Origin: Gloeocapsopsis crepidinum LEGE 06123
Lineage (GTDB): Bacteria > Cyanobacteriota > Cyanobacteriia > Cyanobacteriales > Chroococcidiopsidaceae
Assembly (NCBI RefSeq): GCF_015207655.1
Contig: NZ_JADEWN010000045.1
Coordinates: forward strand, 1 to 49,572
Direction: 5' to 3'
DNA length: 49,572 nt
Shown here: piece by piece, positions 1-8,827 of the stretch
How the letters are laid out: the number at the start of each line of letters is the position of its first letter
Position numbering within the stretch: position 1 is the first letter of the stretch
Notes under the pieces: generated by a model
The model's database searches: none
What the model was told of the DNA's origin: nothing
What the model saw: only the letters and a program-made list of their open reading frames with translations
Program-made: the position numbers and the translations under genes

Positions 1-53
1 GGTGAGTAATTAGTGATTAGTGGCTAGAAATATTGCTCTAAATAGACTTAAGT

Positions 54-1043
54 TTAAATGTGCAACAAAAGCAAGGGAATCGCAACACCCAGCCAGATCA
101 AAAAGCAATATCGCGTCAATTGCAATGCTTGATAAACTTTGACTGCAGTAACCGAATGAATGTCATCTCCAAGTAGAGGCTTGTGTTTGGCAACTCCTCT
201 ATACCAATTTGTTCCTCCCACTTGTACGCCAAGTACAGCCGCATAAGCGCATTCACTCCAACCTGAATTAGGACTAGGATCTTGCACCGCATCTCGACAG
301 CAAATGCGCCAAATATAGCGAGGCTTACCTGATAAAATTGCTAAAGTTAACACGGTCAAACGACACGGTAGCCACGTTAAGGCATCTTCCCAGCGAGCGC
401 TAAACCAACCTAAGTAAGTATAAGGTGCTTCGCGATAGCCCACCATTGAATCTAAAGTACTTGCCGCTTTGTAAGCTAAAGCAACCGGAACACTACCAAT
501 AAATGGTATGAAAGCACCAGCGATCGCATAAAATAAAGGTGCCATTACGCCATCTGTAGCATTTTCACTGACAGTCTCTAAAACTGCCCGCAAAATTTCA
601 GTCTCAGAAAGATTTGCTGTATCTCTCCCAACATATTTACTAAGGCTAGAACGTGCTTGCGTGATGTTCCCAATGCTGAGTGGCTGTAAGACTTCTTGTG
701 CAGCTAATCTGAGGCTTCTTGCAGCAAAACAACTTGCCAAGAGAATGCTTTCGACAACAATTCCAAGACTAGGGTGAAGTAATTTAGTAGTTTGTACAAT
801 TAACCATCCGACTAAACCACTGCCAGCCACTAATCCGATGCTTAAAATGATACCAGCTAAGCGTTGTGTCCATTGACTATTAAAGTATTTCCAAGCAATT
901 TTATTAAAGCGGGCGATCGCCCAACCCATAACGCGCACTGGATGAGGAAAACCCCAAGGATCGGCAATCAGGTAATCTAAAAAAGCAGCGAAAACTAAAA
1001 CAACAATTGAGTTGATATTGATGAGAAATTGGCTCAAAAGCAA
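54..1043 (-). CDS. cobD: Adenosylcobinamide-phosphate synthase (CbiB/CobD)
   Basis: This integral membrane enzyme attaches aminopropanol (or its phosphate) to adenosylcobyric acid late in cobamide synthesis. The family signature is visible near the N terminus: D28-P29 followed by H34-P35-V and MG. A second conserved block, SENATDGVMAPLFYA, lies near residue 160. Several hydrophobic segments are present, and 329 residues is normal for the family. The start is TTG at 1043; there is no ATG before the conserved DP motif, so an alternative start (for example TTG at 1037) would change only a few residues. No cobalamin riboswitch is apparent upstream and no other cobalamin gene is in the window. Function is confident; the exact start is not. 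Confidence 0.93.
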   Translation of the reverse strand: MLLSQFLININSIVVLVFAAFLDYLIADPWGFPHPVRVMGWAIARFNKIAWKYFNSQWTQRLAGIILSIGLVAGSGLVGWLIVQTTKLLHPSLGIVVESILLASCFAARSLRLAAQEVLQPLSIGNITQARSSLSKYVGRDTANLSETEILRAVLETVSENATDGVMAPLFYAIAGAFIPFIGSVPVALAYKAASTLDSMVGYREAPYTYLGWFSARWEDALTWLPCRLTVLTLAILSGKPRYIWRICCRDAVQDPSPNSGWSECAYAAVLGVQVGGTNWYRGVAKHKPLLGDDIHSVTAVKVYQALQLTRYCFLIWLGVAIPLLLLHI

Positions 1044-1198
1044 GGTAATAATCGTAAGTCAAAATTTAATCTTAAGTCAGTCAGTGCAAAGAAATGTCAC
1101 TTACTGCTAGTCATTCGGGCATGGGCAAGCAAGATGCCTACCCTACCTTTAATGTTTATTTAATCCAGTTAATCTACTAATAGCTGAGTCATCAGTCA

Positions 1199-1642
1199 CT
1201 AAACAACAAAGCTTGTTGCTTCTCCTTGGGCTGCTTGCCAACTGCGAGCATCATAGTAAAGGTCTGCAAGAGTAATAGTATAGAGTGCTTCTTTGAGTTT
1301 TTGGTGTAATCGCTGCCACAAGGTAAAAGTTACCCAATCTTCCGCTTGAGTTGGCGCTGGACTATGGCGAGGTAAAGGTTCAATTGTTTCGCCAACAGAT
1401 TCTAGTATTTGTCCTAGAGAAATTTGCGCAGGCGATCGCGCTAATTTGTATCCACCCTGAACACCGCGAATTGATTCTACTATTCCGGCACGGCGCATTT
1501 CAATCAGTAATTTTTCCAAGTAAGGAGCGGGGATATCTTGGCGTTGAGCGATCGCTTTTACTGATACAGGTCTATTCTTGGGCTGTAAACTCAAATCAAG
1601 TAATGCTTTAACGCTGTAATGTCCGCGAGTTGTTAGCTTCAT
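1199..1642 (-). CDS. Rrf2-family transcriptional regulator lacking cluster cysteines
   Basis: A 147-residue winged-helix protein. The N terminus (MKLTTRGHYSVKALLDL) and the GVQGGYKLAR wing are diagnostic of the Rrf2/IscR family, whose members usually repress genes for Fe-S biogenesis, cysteine metabolism or stress. IscR-type proteins bind a [2Fe-2S] cluster through three cysteines in the second half. This protein contains no cysteine at all, so it cannot bind a cluster that way and must sense something else or be constitutive. It stands alone, separated by a long gap from the divergent cyAbrB gene, so its target cannot be read from context. Confidence 0.92.
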   Translation of the reverse strand: MKLTTRGHYSVKALLDLSLQPKNRPVSVKAIAQRQDIPAPYLEKLLIEMRRAGIVESIRGVQGGYKLARSPAQISLGQILESVGETIEPLPRHSPAPTQAEDWVTFTLWQRLHQKLKEALYTITLADLYYDARSWQAAQGEATSFVV

Positions 1643-2378
1643 GCTGTCAAGTTAGACCTCATGTTAAATTTTTTACGATTTTCAATTATCAAAAAAATAT
1701 TTGCTAGACTCAAATATCATTCGTTGAACGAGCAATACTCAATAAGACGACGCTCTTCACTTTTTGTGCAATCCCAATTCATAAGTTTGTCATCCTAAGG
1801 AAGCTCAATTTATTTCCTTATTCTTGAATACCAGACTCGATTACTAGAGTTTTGAGTACAACCAAAATAAATATGATGTGTGGATTAGTTATCTTGCCCA
1901 CCTACACTCGATAGTCGATACAGCTATTTTACATTTAATTAAATTGACAGATAGATGTCAGAATTGTTGTCTTTCTCTGACTTTAAGGAAGCTTATCAGG
2001 TTAACAAGTATCTATGTAGTAGAAGTTATACTCCAACTTATTCGCCTACTCAGTTTCTACCTTAGCATTGCCTCCTTACCTTATCAGTAACTTGAGATAG
2101 TTGCTGTATTCATTCTTTTTTAGTGTGCTTCAGTTAGCGTCAAGAACTTAAGTGGATCAAGGTATGAACAACACTTAGATAGTTATCATGAATACCAACA
2201 GTGTTTATAACTGATTAACTTAACAGTAAGGTAACTACATAAGCGCAAATATTGATTAAATTCAGTGTAAGATATTTTATTGAGCTGATATAAATCTAAG
2301 TGTTACTCCTATTAAGCGTTAGTAAGCTAAGATCAAACTCAGTTATTTACTTCATTCATTCGTTTTAGTACTAAGTTG
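1643..2378. other. Long divergent intergenic region, no gene supported
   Basis: About 735 bp separate the Rrf2 gene (minus) from the cyAbrB gene (plus). The stretch is AT-rich. It contains one 70-codon open frame (1878-2090, plus) whose translation is Leu/Ile/Tyr-rich without recognisable domains; I do not believe it is a gene. The region presumably carries promoters for both regulators and possibly a long 5' leader for the AbrB-type gene. No obvious terminator or riboswitch fold was seen. Confidence 0.5.
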
Positions 2379-2786
2379 ATGAGTAAAAAGAAAAAAATCG
2401 AGCCACTAACTGGTGAAGAACTCCTGAAGAAAGTCAAGGAGCTAGAAAACCTAAGTAAAGAAGAAAAGGCTAAAGCCTGTGGCTATTATACCGTTACTAA
2501 AAATGGTATTGAGCGTGTTAACATGATGAAATTTCTTAATGCCTTAATTGATGCAGAAGGCATTGAGTTAGACAGTACAGCACATGCTAATGGACGCGGC
2601 GGACGGAGTGCTAGCTATAGAATCAGCGTGCAGTCAAATGGTAACTTACTAATAGGCTCTGCTTATACAAAACAAATGGGTTTAAAACCAGGAGATGAAT
2701 TTGAAATTACCCTAGGTCGCAAGCACATTCGTTTAAAGCAACTTGACGAAGATGGCGAATTTGATGAAGTCGAAGTTGCATCCTAA
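2379..2786 (+). CDS. cyAbrB-family transcriptional regulator
   Basis: A 135-residue basic protein of the cyanobacterial AbrB-like group (CalA/CalB-type), in which the AbrB/SpoVT DNA-binding fold sits at the C terminus. The region from about residue 75 (GRSASYRISVQSNGNLLIG) through PGDEFEITLGRKHIRLKQL is that domain. The N-terminal lysine-rich stretch (MSKKKKIEPLTGEELL) is typical. The family acts broadly on carbon/nitrogen balance, hydrogenase and carbon-uptake genes. I place the start at ATG 2379; the frame also has TTG at 2376. It converges on clcA. Confidence 0.9.
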   Translation: MSKKKKIEPLTGEELLKKVKELENLSKEEKAKACGYYTVTKNGIERVNMMKFLNALIDAEGIELDSTAHANGRGGRSASYRISVQSNGNLLIGSAYTKQMGLKPGDEFEITLGRKHIRLKQLDEDGEFDEVEVAS

Positions 2787-2806
2787 GCAATTTTATATAT
2801 GATTTT

Positions 2807-2844
2807 GAGAGGAGAATTGAGGTATTTGCCATTATTCTCCCTCT
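2807..2844. terminator. Possible hairpin between convergent cyAbrB and clcA
   Basis: GAGAGGAGAAT and ATTCTCCCTCT can pair, with one bulge, across a 16-base loop in the 85 bp between two convergent stop codons. There is no strong T-run on either side, so this is only a weak candidate for a bidirectional terminator. Confidence 0.3.
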
Positions 2845-2871
2845 ACTCGAACTTCCTTATTTAGGCAAGAC

Positions 2872-4848
2872 TCATTGCTGCAAACTAGCCAAGGATAAGT
2901 CCTTAGATTGTGGTGATGCTGGCAAGACTTGGTGCAGTGCTTGACGCATCAACTCTAAGTTGCAAGTTAATCCAATTTGTTCTCGTTCTAGTAAACCTAA
3001 AATATGCTCGTGGTTGTTGCGTTCAACTACAGGTAACTGATGTAAACCTCGTGCTGCCATACGGGCTAAAGCATCAGATAAAAGTTCATCGGGGTAAGTG
3101 TAAAGTAGCTCAGTTGTACAAATGTCAAAGAGTTGAGATAAAGAAAAATTCGGCTCATTAGATGGATGTACCAAACTGGAGTTACTAACACTTATTCTGT
3201 GCTGTTCCCAGAGAGAAATTGCGCGGGAAATGTCTTCTGAAGTGACGATACCAACCAATCTTTGAGTTTCATCAATAACCAACGCACTCCGGCGGCGATC
3301 GCGAGTCATTGCCAAGCCTGCTTCCCAAATAGGCAGTGTTGCAGATAATATCAACGGAGTTTGATGCATCGCCTCGGCGACAGAGATTTGTTGTAAAATT
3401 TCTTGTTCGCGATCTGTCTCCACACTCAAATTCAACTGTTGTAGATGCGCGTCAGAAGTTGCACTAGGCTTCATGCGCTCAACAAGCCATACACTTAAAC
3501 CTACCGCTGCCATCAACGGTAAAACAATGCGATAATCTCGTGTCAGTTCAAATAACAATAGAATAGCCGTCAAAGGTGCTCGCGCACTTGCTGCTAATAC
3601 TGCTGCCATACCTACCATTGCATAAGCTGGAGGTGCTGCCATATAAGGAGTCATCCCTGGTAAGACAATTGCCAAAATTTTGGCATAGGCTCCTCCTAAT
3701 GAAGCGCCGAGAAACATTGCTGGAGCGAATATACCCCCGACTAAACCACTCCCTAAACTAATTGCAGTTACGACTAACTTTACTACCAATAACACCACAA
3801 GCAATTGCAAAGAGAATTCCACATCCTGCAACATTGCTTCTACAGTTTCATAACCGATACCCAAGATTTGGGGATACTGTAGTGCGACTAAACCAACACA
3901 AGCACCGCCAATAACAGGATGAATTGCTAAAGGAATTTTTGCCAACCAAGCGAAACCAGGAACTTGTCCTTGAAAGCAAGCTCGCAGTAACTGTAGAGAT
4001 TGGGTGTAAGTTATTGAAACAAGACTAGCACCTAAGCCCAAACCAACGTATAAGGGAAATTCTAACGGACTGCGAACTTCGTAAACTGGCAGTGTAAAAG
4101 CAGGTTGTCCTCCTAAGCCAATTTGAGCAATTAATGCTGCTACGACTGCTGCTAGCAGCACAACACTCACAGCAGAAGTAGCGAATGTAGTTCCTAAAAC
4201 AACTTCTAACGCAAAAAAAACACCTGCGATCGGAGCGTTAAACCCTGCTGCTAACCCTGCTGCTGCTCCAGCCCCTAACAACAAGCGACGTCGCTCTTGC
4301 GACATCTGTAGGGTATGACCCAGCCGTAAACTAAAATTAGCACCAATCTCCACGCTAGGTCCCTCTGGTCCCAATGAAGCCCCACTGCCCAATGAAACTG
4401 CAGCAGCAAACATCTTAATAATTGGTTGTAATTCTTTACAAGTAACATGAGGAGCATGACTACCTTGCGTTGCGGCAATTAAAGAAGAAAGCCCTAGACC
4501 AAAATCTTGTTTAGCACCGCGCATTAAACCAACAACCAATCCACCTAATAATGGGACACACGCAAGTGTCCAAGCTCCCCAACGAGAAATAATTCCCATC
4601 AAATCTTCTAGCATTAAATGGTGGATTAGCTCGATTAAAAAGTGAAAGAAAACGACAGCTAAACCAGTGCTCCCGCCGATCAGCACAGCTAACATGAGCA
4701 CAACGCTTTCTGGGGATAGCTGAAAACGGTTCAGTAAATGAGTTAAGCCAGTAGAAGGTGTTGATACTGCAGGCTGTATCGGCACCTTCCGTAATTCAAC
4801 AGGGAGACTTGGTGCCTCCTCTGGGGATTGGGGAGAAAGGGCAGTCAT
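2872..4848 (-). CDS. CLC-family chloride channel/transporter with C-terminal CBS pair
   Basis: A 658-residue membrane protein. The CLC filter motifs are clear: GSGASLGPEGP at about 154-164 (E162 is the gating glutamate of the GxEGP loop) and GSGLVGGIFAPAMFLG near 370. About the first 460 residues form the multi-helix channel. The C-terminal 170 residues, starting near SVAEAM, form two CBS domains that usually bind adenine nucleotides and tune CLC activity. The family conducts Cl- or exchanges Cl-/H+; I cannot tell which here. The N-terminal extension of about 40 residues is polar and cytoplasmic. The gene is monocistronic, convergent with cyAbrB, with a divergent neighbour about 500 bp away. 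Confidence 0.93.
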   Translation of the reverse strand: MTALSPQSPEEAPSLPVELRKVPIQPAVSTPSTGLTHLLNRFQLSPESVVLMLAVLIGGSTGLAVVFFHFLIELIHHLMLEDLMGIISRWGAWTLACVPLLGGLVVGLMRGAKQDFGLGLSSLIAATQGSHAPHVTCKELQPIIKMFAAAVSLGSGASLGPEGPSVEIGANFSLRLGHTLQMSQERRRLLLGAGAAAGLAAGFNAPIAGVFFALEVVLGTTFATSAVSVVLLAAVVAALIAQIGLGGQPAFTLPVYEVRSPLEFPLYVGLGLGASLVSITYTQSLQLLRACFQGQVPGFAWLAKIPLAIHPVIGGACVGLVALQYPQILGIGYETVEAMLQDVEFSLQLLVVLLVVKLVVTAISLGSGLVGGIFAPAMFLGASLGGAYAKILAIVLPGMTPYMAAPPAYAMVGMAAVLAASARAPLTAILLLFELTRDYRIVLPLMAAVGLSVWLVERMKPSATSDAHLQQLNLSVETDREQEILQQISVAEAMHQTPLILSATLPIWEAGLAMTRDRRRSALVIDETQRLVGIVTSEDISRAISLWEQHRISVSNSSLVHPSNEPNFSLSQLFDICTTELLYTYPDELLSDALARMAARGLHQLPVVERNNHEHILGLLEREQIGLTCNLELMRQALHQVLPASPQSKDLSLASLQQ

Positions 4849-5365
4849 GAAAAATGTGAGGAAATGTGATAAAAGCTTTAATTTTTATTGCTTACTTTTC
4901 ATTTTGATTGATCTTTTGGCTCGCCGACAAGTATGTCTTGCCTGAGTGCAAGAGGATTTGATTCATAATTGTAATTACTGAGAAAAGTTCATTTCTACCT
5001 CATTTAGATGAGTTACAGCATTGGTCAATGCGCTAGCGTTGTGACAAGTTAGAGATAGAGAGGAGCGCAGTAGCTCGTAAATGAGTGATTAGTGGATAGT
5101 GGCTAGTTTTGAATTTTGAATTGAAGAATTTTCTTAACTCAACACTTCACGACTCAACACTCAACACTTATAACTTCTAGTCTTCCCCAGGTTTCTCTGC
5201 TCTGTTTGTGCTACAAGCCCTTCTTAAATGTTCATAAATATATGTACTGCGAGTATGGCTATCTATCACAAAAATGGGCAGACTAAGATTTGGGGCGTAT
5301 AGAAAATACAACTCAGACTGATGGCACTCCGCTGTAAAGCGAGAAAAGAACTGATTCGACGCGCT
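4849..5365. other. Divergent intergenic region with low-complexity repeat words
   Basis: This lies between clcA (minus) and the zinc-ribbon gene (plus). Positions 5081-5175 hold the recurring low-complexity words seen elsewhere in the window (gattagtggatagtggctag; aactcaacacttcacgactcaacactcaacact). The rest is AT-rich and presumably holds the two promoters. No open frame here looks real. Confidence 0.5.
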
Positions 5366-5758
5366 ATGAACACTCACACCTTTGATCACCACTCCGTAAC
5401 CTGTCCAATTTGCCAACGTGCTGGCAATCTCAAACAAATCAAAAAGTGTAATGGACTATTTACATGTCCTCATTGTCAAGAGCGATTGGTAGTGAGTTGG
5501 AGCGGGCACTATGTACGCGATCCGCATAGCTCTAAGCAAGTTGAGATGACTCATTTACTTCGTCGTCAAAGTCGTCCTTGGGCAAGAATTCTACGAGATT
5601 TTAGCTTCATTAAGCGTACCGCAGCGATCGCTGCAATTGGTAGTGCCATTCTTTTAGGTATTAGTGTTGTTACCTTAGAAACATTGAAATCAGGACAGGA
5701 ATCAAATTCAGAACCATCAAAGGAAATTGTTGTCGATCCCCCACAGGAGTCATCATAA
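5366..5758 (+). CDS. Small zinc-ribbon protein with one membrane helix
   Basis: A 130-residue protein if translation starts at ATG 5366 (an in-frame ATG at 5321 adds 15 residues). Two CxxC pairs, CPICQ and CPHCQ, about 20 residues apart near the N terminus, form a probable zinc ribbon. A basic linker follows, then one hydrophobic helix (AAIAAIGSAILLGISVVTL), then a short acidic tail with many Ser/Glu/Pro. The topology suggests a cytoplasmic zinc knuckle with the C terminus outside. I do not recognise the family and assign no function; CxxC ribbons of this kind bind nucleic acid or protein partners. The start is uncertain because neither ATG has a strong ribosome-binding site. Confidence 0.65.
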   Translation: MNTHTFDHHSVTCPICQRAGNLKQIKKCNGLFTCPHCQERLVVSWSGHYVRDPHSSKQVEMTHLLRRQSRPWARILRDFSFIKRTAAIAAIGSAILLGISVVTLETLKSGQESNSEPSKEIVVDPPQESS

Positions 5759-5773
5759 GAAAGCTGGGGAGTT

Positions 5774-5890
5774 TTGAGTTTAAGAGAGTTATGAGTGTTG
5801 AGTGTTGAGTTCTGAATTAGAAGATTCAACTCAAAACTCAAAACTCAAAATTCAAAACTTTTGAGAACTCACGTATTCAAAACTAATTAC
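5774..5890. repeat. Low-complexity heptamer-type repeat tract
   Basis: Includes gagtgttgagtgttgag and a run of the heptamer CTCAAAA (about four copies, the last degenerate) at 5830-5858. The 40 bp at 5807-5846 recurs at 11481-11520 with two mismatches. Variants also occur near 16740 and 33160. Confidence 0.75.
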
Positions 5891-5894
5891 TCTT

Positions 5895-7520
5895 TCACTC
5901 GCCCCTCACTCCTCGCTCCTCGCCCCTTCTCAGTAGCGTCAAACCTTGAGTGCTTCCTAACTGCTGTGCTGCAGGAAGTTGGAGATTTTTAAGTGTTGGG
6001 GTATCGAGGAGCAAATAGGATGGCGAATGTTGTTGCCATTGCTGCTGAAGCTGGTTGTGAGTAGCAGTAACAATTTGGCGATCGCTATAAAAATTTAGCG
6101 AAGGACGATCGTAAGGAAAGGATGTATAAACAATCTGTCCTGTGGGTGTCGTCTTTTGGATCATCGCAGCAACAGGTTTTACAGAATAAGCTTCGGCAAG
6201 TTCCCAAACCCAGTGGGAAGAAGTCATAAATAGTACAAGCGAGACATACATTCCCCAAATTAAAATTATCAAAAACTGGCGATCGCCTCGTCTAGCTAAG
6301 ATATTTGCCAAAATCATTGTGCCTGCAACTGCAGCTAAAATCATTTGTAATGCGCCATCTTGCGCAGGACTCCAAGGACTAAAGTAGAAGCTGCCAATAG
6401 TGGCTCCTACAGCAAGTAGCCCCAAACAGACAACGACAGGGCGCGGATATGATGCATCAGATGTACACCAGTAATCAGCCAGCTGCGCTCCCACTGCTAA
6501 AGAAATAGCTGGATATATCGGCAAAACATACCAAGGAAGCTTGGTTTGCATCACAGAAATTATTACGAAATAAAAGCTAATCCACACAAGGATCAGTTTT
6601 GCCCAGCTCCAGTTGCGATTTTCCCATGCTTTACGCAAACCTTGTGGTAAAAATATCAGCCAAGGAAAGCTGTACTTTAAGATTTCTAATAAATAATACC
6701 AAGGTGGTTCGGCGTGATTTTCTACACTTGCCCAAACACGACTCAAAGATTGAGCCATAATTGCTGTATTGGTGAAAGTGTTACCGTATTCCAACCATTG
6801 AGCCAAGTACCACCAAGCTACAGGCGCAGCACCAACAAAAACACCTGCCCACAGGTAAGGACTCGTTAGTAAGCGGGGCGTATCCCAAAACAAAAATAAC
6901 AGTGCGATCGCCAGCAGCAATAATCCAATGATTCCTTTAGTCAGACAAACTAAGGCAAACCCAATACCAACACCTAAGCAGTAACGCAAATTACGACGCG
7001 ATCGCAGTACACACAACATCATCAACAGAAAAAAACACACTACTGCCCCATCCAACATTGCTAATCGCCCATGACGCACCATCGGTAGCAGTGTGAGGTA
7101 AACTAACGCAGCAAAAATCGCAGGCGATCTCCTAGGAAAAATTTCCCGCCCGACACAATATAGTAGAGGTACAGAAACTGCACTCAGCATCGCTCCTGGC
7201 AAACGTGATGTCCATTCATTAACTCCACCAAGCGAGTATGCCCCAGCTATTAATAAATGCATGAGTGGCGGCTTATTGAGATAAGGTGCGTTTCCTAATG
7301 TAGGATGCAGCCAACGCCATGAATTGACAGGCGATCGCCAAATTTCGCGGGCAACTTGGGCGATAGTACCTTCATCCCAATCGCGTAATGGTAATCCTCC
7401 TAGATTGATGCTGTAAACTAGCACTGCGGCTAACAATAACGCTAGAATCCACGACCAATCAACCTTACTGTTGCGTCGGTAATCAAATTTTGAAAACTCC
7501 CAATGAAAGCGATCGCGCAT
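5895..7520 (-). CDS. ArnT/PMT-like glycosyltransferase (GT39/GT83 type)
   Basis: A 541-residue polytopic membrane protein that transfers a sugar from a polyprenyl-phosphate donor to a lipid or protein acceptor on the periplasmic face. The first periplasmic loop carries the catalytic pattern RDWDEGTIAQVAREIW (D47, D49, E50), followed by the conserved NKPPL motif. About 11-12 hydrophobic helices follow, with a soluble C-terminal domain. Substrate cannot be inferred. The last residues (RRGEERGVRGE) are encoded by the low-complexity intergenic repeat at 5895-5930, so the original stop may have lain upstream. The neighbouring PhyH-like gene is divergent. Confidence 0.85.
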   Translation of the reverse strand: MRDRFHWEFSKFDYRRNSKVDWSWILALLLAAVLVYSINLGGLPLRDWDEGTIAQVAREIWRSPVNSWRWLHPTLGNAPYLNKPPLMHLLIAGAYSLGGVNEWTSRLPGAMLSAVSVPLLYCVGREIFPRRSPAIFAALVYLTLLPMVRHGRLAMLDGAVVCFFLLMMLCVLRSRRNLRYCLGVGIGFALVCLTKGIIGLLLLAIALLFLFWDTPRLLTSPYLWAGVFVGAAPVAWWYLAQWLEYGNTFTNTAIMAQSLSRVWASVENHAEPPWYYLLEILKYSFPWLIFLPQGLRKAWENRNWSWAKLILVWISFYFVIISVMQTKLPWYVLPIYPAISLAVGAQLADYWCTSDASYPRPVVVCLGLLAVGATIGSFYFSPWSPAQDGALQMILAAVAGTMILANILARRGDRQFLIILIWGMYVSLVLFMTSSHWVWELAEAYSVKPVAAMIQKTTPTGQIVYTSFPYDRPSLNFYSDRQIVTATHNQLQQQWQQHSPSYLLLDTPTLKNLQLPAAQQLGSTQGLTLLRRGEERGVRGE

Positions 7521-7872
7521 ATCTTAGAATACTTGATAATTCTGATTTTCAAGTCTAGCTTCAACCAAATATTGATGGTCAGTTTATTTACTTTTTTGCT
7601 GTTCTACTACCTACTTAAATCTGCTACGAAGCATTGGAGCGTTGTATCAGGAATTTTGCTCTAATTCCCTGATCTCTGATTCTTGACCCTTCTTCAATCA
7701 AATTTTCTAAAAAATAACTATAGTTTAAGGATTATGAGGATTTTCTTATCTTTTTTACGATTGGCTCACAAAATCTCTTGATTTATCAATTTTATTCAAA
7801 GATTTACCTGAAAGTATTGTAATTTAAGAAGAATTACTTAGGCTAAACTACGTAAGTATTTTTTCTATACAT
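7521..7872. other. Divergent intergenic region
   Basis: An AT-rich 352 bp between the glycosyltransferase (minus) and the PhyH-like gene (plus). It should hold both promoters. I see no hairpin, repeat or open frame that I can support. Confidence 0.4.
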
Positions 7873-8796
7873 ATGCTACTGATACAGAATAGACTCGAGT
7901 ACAGTCGTAGTAGACTGCGACATCTGTTGGTAAGGATTAGTCTTAAAGTCAAACCTTACTATAAATATGCCGTTCAAAATCCGAAGTGGCTTTTGATGTT
8001 TTTGTTCTCGCGGTTTCAGATAGTTCGTTCTCTAATCGACATTTTTTATCCAAAAGTAGAACTTGAGCAATATTCAGAAGTATCTATATTTGAAGATCTT
8101 GATGTAGAAAATGTCATTCAAGTATTACAAGAGGATGGCTTATATCTCGGTATTCAACTTCCGCAAGCAATTGTAGAAGAGATTTTAGAATTTACAGAGC
8201 GCGAGCAGTGTTATGCCAATCTCAACCCACAACTTATGTTTCATACAAATAGTAAAGAAGTTTGGCAAGAAAAGTATGGTTCTCTTGTCGTTAGCGACTA
8301 TGTAGATCCTGAGAAAAATTGCCGCGCAATCGAGAGAATTATTCAAGATCCTAAGTTACTCACAATAGCAGCTACTTACTTAAATGCAAAACCAGTGTTT
8401 ACAGGATCGCGGCTGTGGTGGAGTTTTGCAACAAATACCAGTTTTGAGGAAAGATTAAATTTTGCCCAAGAGTTATTTCATTACGATCCAATTGACTATC
8501 GTTCTCTAAAATTCTTTTTCTACTTAACTAATGTAGACTCTAGTAGTGGACCTCATGTTTGCGTTCGTGGAAGTCACAAAAACAAAAAGATTACTCATCA
8601 ATTGACTTTATTTATTGGTCGTAGCGATCGCGATATCAGTCAATATTATCAACAAAAAGATATCCTAACAATCTGCGGAAATGTAGGTTTTGGTTTTGCC
8701 GAAGATCCCTTTTGCTTTCATAAAGGAACTCCACCCCAACAATGCGATCGCCTGATGTTACAAATCGAATTTTGTTTAAACAACTACCATTTTTAA
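7873..8796 (+). CDS. Phytanoyl-CoA dioxygenase (PhyH)-like protein
   Basis: A 307-residue protein with the Fe(II)/2-oxoglutarate oxygenase fold of the PhyH superfamily. Candidate iron ligands are visible: H203-x-D205 (FHYDPIDYRSLKFF) and H283 (FCFHKGTPP), with R293 ten residues on as the likely 2-oxoglutarate-binding arginine. The segment SSGPHVCVRGSHK matches the family's conserved core. The first 80 residues, basic and aromatic, are an extra N-terminal region without recognised domain. Such enzymes hydroxylate or halogenate small molecules and lipids; the substrate is unknown. It lies between a divergent glycosyltransferase and a convergent LysR gene, so context does not help. Confidence 0.75.
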   Translation: MLLIQNRLEYSRSRLRHLLVRISLKVKPYYKYAVQNPKWLLMFLFSRFQIVRSLIDIFYPKVELEQYSEVSIFEDLDVENVIQVLQEDGLYLGIQLPQAIVEEILEFTEREQCYANLNPQLMFHTNSKEVWQEKYGSLVVSDYVDPEKNCRAIERIIQDPKLLTIAATYLNAKPVFTGSRLWWSFATNTSFEERLNFAQELFHYDPIDYRSLKFFFYLTNVDSSSGPHVCVRGSHKNKKITHQLTLFIGRSDRDISQYYQQKDILTICGNVGFGFAEDPFCFHKGTPPQQCDRLMLQIEFCLNNYHF

Positions 8797-8827
8797 ATTG
8801 CTCGGCACATAACCACTTGGGCAAGTC

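Noticed and set aside
1044-1198. Possible cobalamin riboswitch upstream of cobD
   Set aside because: No B12-box or matching fold was seen. The gggcatgggcaagcaagatgcc stretch near 1120 is more like a common cyanobacterial intergenic repeat.
1351-1611. Open frame antisense to the Rrf2 gene
   Set aside because: Shadow of a well-supported gene in another frame.
1878-2090. 70-codon open frame upstream of the cyAbrB gene
   Set aside because: No ribosome-binding site, no recognisable domain, composition of AT-rich non-coding DNA.
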